A stretch of 64,000 nucleotides of DNA, taken from positions 899,501 through 963,500 of the forward strand of contig CATNEN010000001.1 of NCBI GenBank assembly GCA_950097015.1, written 5' to 3'. The DNA comes from Macrostomum hystrix (Eukaryota; Platyhelminthes; Macrostomidae). Every line of letters begins with the position of its first letter. Within the stretch, counting starts at the first letter, position 1. Positions 62,629 through 64,000 of the stretch are shown here, in pieces. The notes under the pieces were generated by a model, which saw nothing but the letters and a program-made list of their open reading frames with translations, searched no databases and was not told where the DNA came from. The position numbers and the translations under genes were made by a program.

Positions 62629-63490
62629 CTATGAACTGAACCTCTCTGGTTGCCGACGAATCCGTGAACTTCTGCGAAGCTGCGTCTCTTGCGACTGTTG
62701 CTGCTTCTCGGACATCGGGACCTCTGCCTCCTCCTCATCATCAGCGTCCGGGAGCCGAACAGATTGGGGTGCCAGCTGATTGGTGCTGGCCAACTGTAGC
62801 CGATCGTCCGTGAGCACCCAAGCAGTGTTTCTTTCTGCAGTCATCACAAATGTAGCCGAGGTGCCAGGAGACGCATTCTGCTTGAAGTGAACTGTCTCGC
62901 CCTGGACAAAGGGCGAGACAATAGGCACACGCAGCCGTCTCCCAAAAATCAGTTCAGCTGGGCTCTTGCCGCGAGACATCGCTGAATTGCGGTGGTGAAA
63001 GAGTACTTTCTGAAGGAACGGAAGAAAGTCCATATGAGTGACACGCTCTGTCCATCTTTTAGGGCTGTCTTGACGGTACAAACTGCACGCTCCGCCGATC
63101 CATTTGCCTGCGGATAGTATGGCGGTGACTCCAACTTCCGGACACCGTTTGCACGCAAAAATGACGACAGTGGGTCCCCAGTGAATTCAGGTGCATTGTC
63201 AGAAACCAGAACTTCCGGGACACCAAATCGAGAAAAAACTGTGACCAGCGACCGCACGACACTATCACTGGACCTATCGCGGGACGGGAACGCTTCGATC
63301 CATCCGGAAAAGGTGTCCACCACAATCAAGATGTTCCCAGCATCCTTTACATTTGGGTCAGCGGAATGAGTCCAAATTTCCGCGGAACTCTGTGTGAAAG
63401 CGTCCCCTGCTTGCTCTTCTCGGATTGGTGGGTGTCGGGCCAATAAACCGAGGGGAGAGGTTTTCGATGTCACTTGGGATTCCCCATCCT
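62629..63490 (-). pseudogene. Ty3/Gypsy integrase fragment
   Basis: The core has Asp in ILIVVDTFSGWIEAFP, Asp in VLVSDNAPEFTGDPL and Glu in YYPQANGSAERAV. A frameshift near 63070 leads into the C-terminal part (FHHRNSAMSRGKSPAELIFG, RLRVPIVSPFVQGETVHFKQ, ending RRSSRIRRQPERFSS). It is a different lineage from the element at 19733-24310 (the C-terminal GKSPAELIFGRRLR box is absent there). No LTRs found. Confidence 0.85.
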
Positions 63491-63612
63491 TGCACGCAGC
63501 AATTAATTTTCTACCTGGAATCTAGTGCTTGCACCTGGACAGCAATCGAAATAATTTTGAAAATTGATGAGAACAGCTTCGCCATAAACACGATTAGTTA
63601 GAATAAGAGAAA

Positions 63613-63912
63613 ATGAGCCGCCGCTCATCAAGACAACCGACCATTTGGTTGCTAGGACTTTTTGACGCAGATGGTCTAGTAGATTCTATTGAATTTAAGC
63701 AGGCAGTGCCTAAAGTTGGAGAGCGAATAAACATAAACTACTATGGAGACGAACAGCTTGTCGGAGTCTCAGCGAGGTGCGCAACTGTCACATCAAAAGT
63801 GCTGCTACTGCAAAATGCGATCCTAACTCATTCCTGTGCATGGTTTATTCAAGCGCATAACATTGGCGAAAATGATTGCCAGCGTAGTACATGTAATGCT
63901 TCCAATGAGTAA
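63613..63912 (+). CDS. Hypothetical small protein or first exon
   Basis: 99 residues starting MSRRSSRQPTIWLLGLFDAD, with AVPKVGERININYYGDEQLV. The W--G-F-D-D and VG--I-I-YYG-E-L-GV spacing recalls the short beta-rich N-terminal segment that precedes BEN-type domains in some transposon proteins; this is weak. A donor-like AG|GTGCGC at about 63774 could end a first exon. It is preceded by AT-rich DNA. Confidence 0.35.
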   Translation: MSRRSSRQPTIWLLGLFDADGLVDSIEFKQAVPKVGERININYYGDEQLVGVSARCATVTSKVLLLQNAILTHSCAWFIQAHNIGENDCQRSTCNASNE

Positions 63913-64000
63913 TGACCCTCCTTTCTCCCAGGGAGGAAGGGTTTCTTATTTTATGTAATTGAAAGCGTGTCAAATGTTTTCGGACTAACTTTTGCCTCTC

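Overview
The window is nuclear DNA of an invertebrate animal. Evidence is the spliced genes with GT/AG introns (some only about 100 bp), an ETS DNA-binding exon, a Hes-type bHLH gene, Gln-repeat proteins, a tRNA-derived SINE, and many eukaryotic transposon classes. Short introns and frequent ACATGT words would suit a sponge or another compact early-branching animal, but the species cannot be fixed from sequence alone. Most of the 64 kb is mobile DNA. All coordinates and motif counts were read by hand.

Layout. 0-1.7 kb: the 3' end of a Gln-rich, probably coiled-coil gene with a SINE in its last intron. 2.3-8.2 kb: retroelement scraps, an internally deleted Crypton, and a Tc1/mariner (IS630-type) element with 58-bp terminal inverted repeats and TA target duplications, which encloses half of another Crypton. 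9,464-18,286: a complete Mutator-like (MULE) transposon with a 9-bp target duplication, termini built of 10-bp repeats, and a spliced PHD-OTU-MULE transposase. 19,733-24,310: a Ty3/Gypsy element with two apparently identical 153-bp LTRs. 24.6-34 kb: minisatellites, an ETS exon, a Hes-like gene and a decayed hAT. 35-37.5 kb: relics of an IS630-type transposase and a Crypton. 60-64 kb: an unrecognised broken gene, a hAT fragment, a Gypsy integrase fragment and a small unknown ORF.

The most unusual region is about 37.53-59.59 kb. It is an island marked by tandem ~100-bp repeats, each with a perfect 18-bp palindrome (GTATTTTCGCGAAAATAC); I did not find this palindrome elsewhere in the window. It carries a 948-residue three-exon protein with two N-terminal zinc fingers and a C-terminal domain that fits a divergent tyrosine recombinase. 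A separate zinc-finger gene shares its N-terminal module. There is a pair of related ~130-residue proteins of unknown function, an Ala-rich 31-residue-repeat protein, and other small ORFs. A large part is present twice, and the last exon of the recombinase recurs inverted. I read it as a large recombinase-encoded mobile element of undescribed type that duplicated and rearranged locally. This is inference, because its ends are not cleanly defined.

Many pseudogenes here have frameshifts in short homopolymers. Some could be assembly errors, most clearly in the Gypsy element, whose LTRs look identical.
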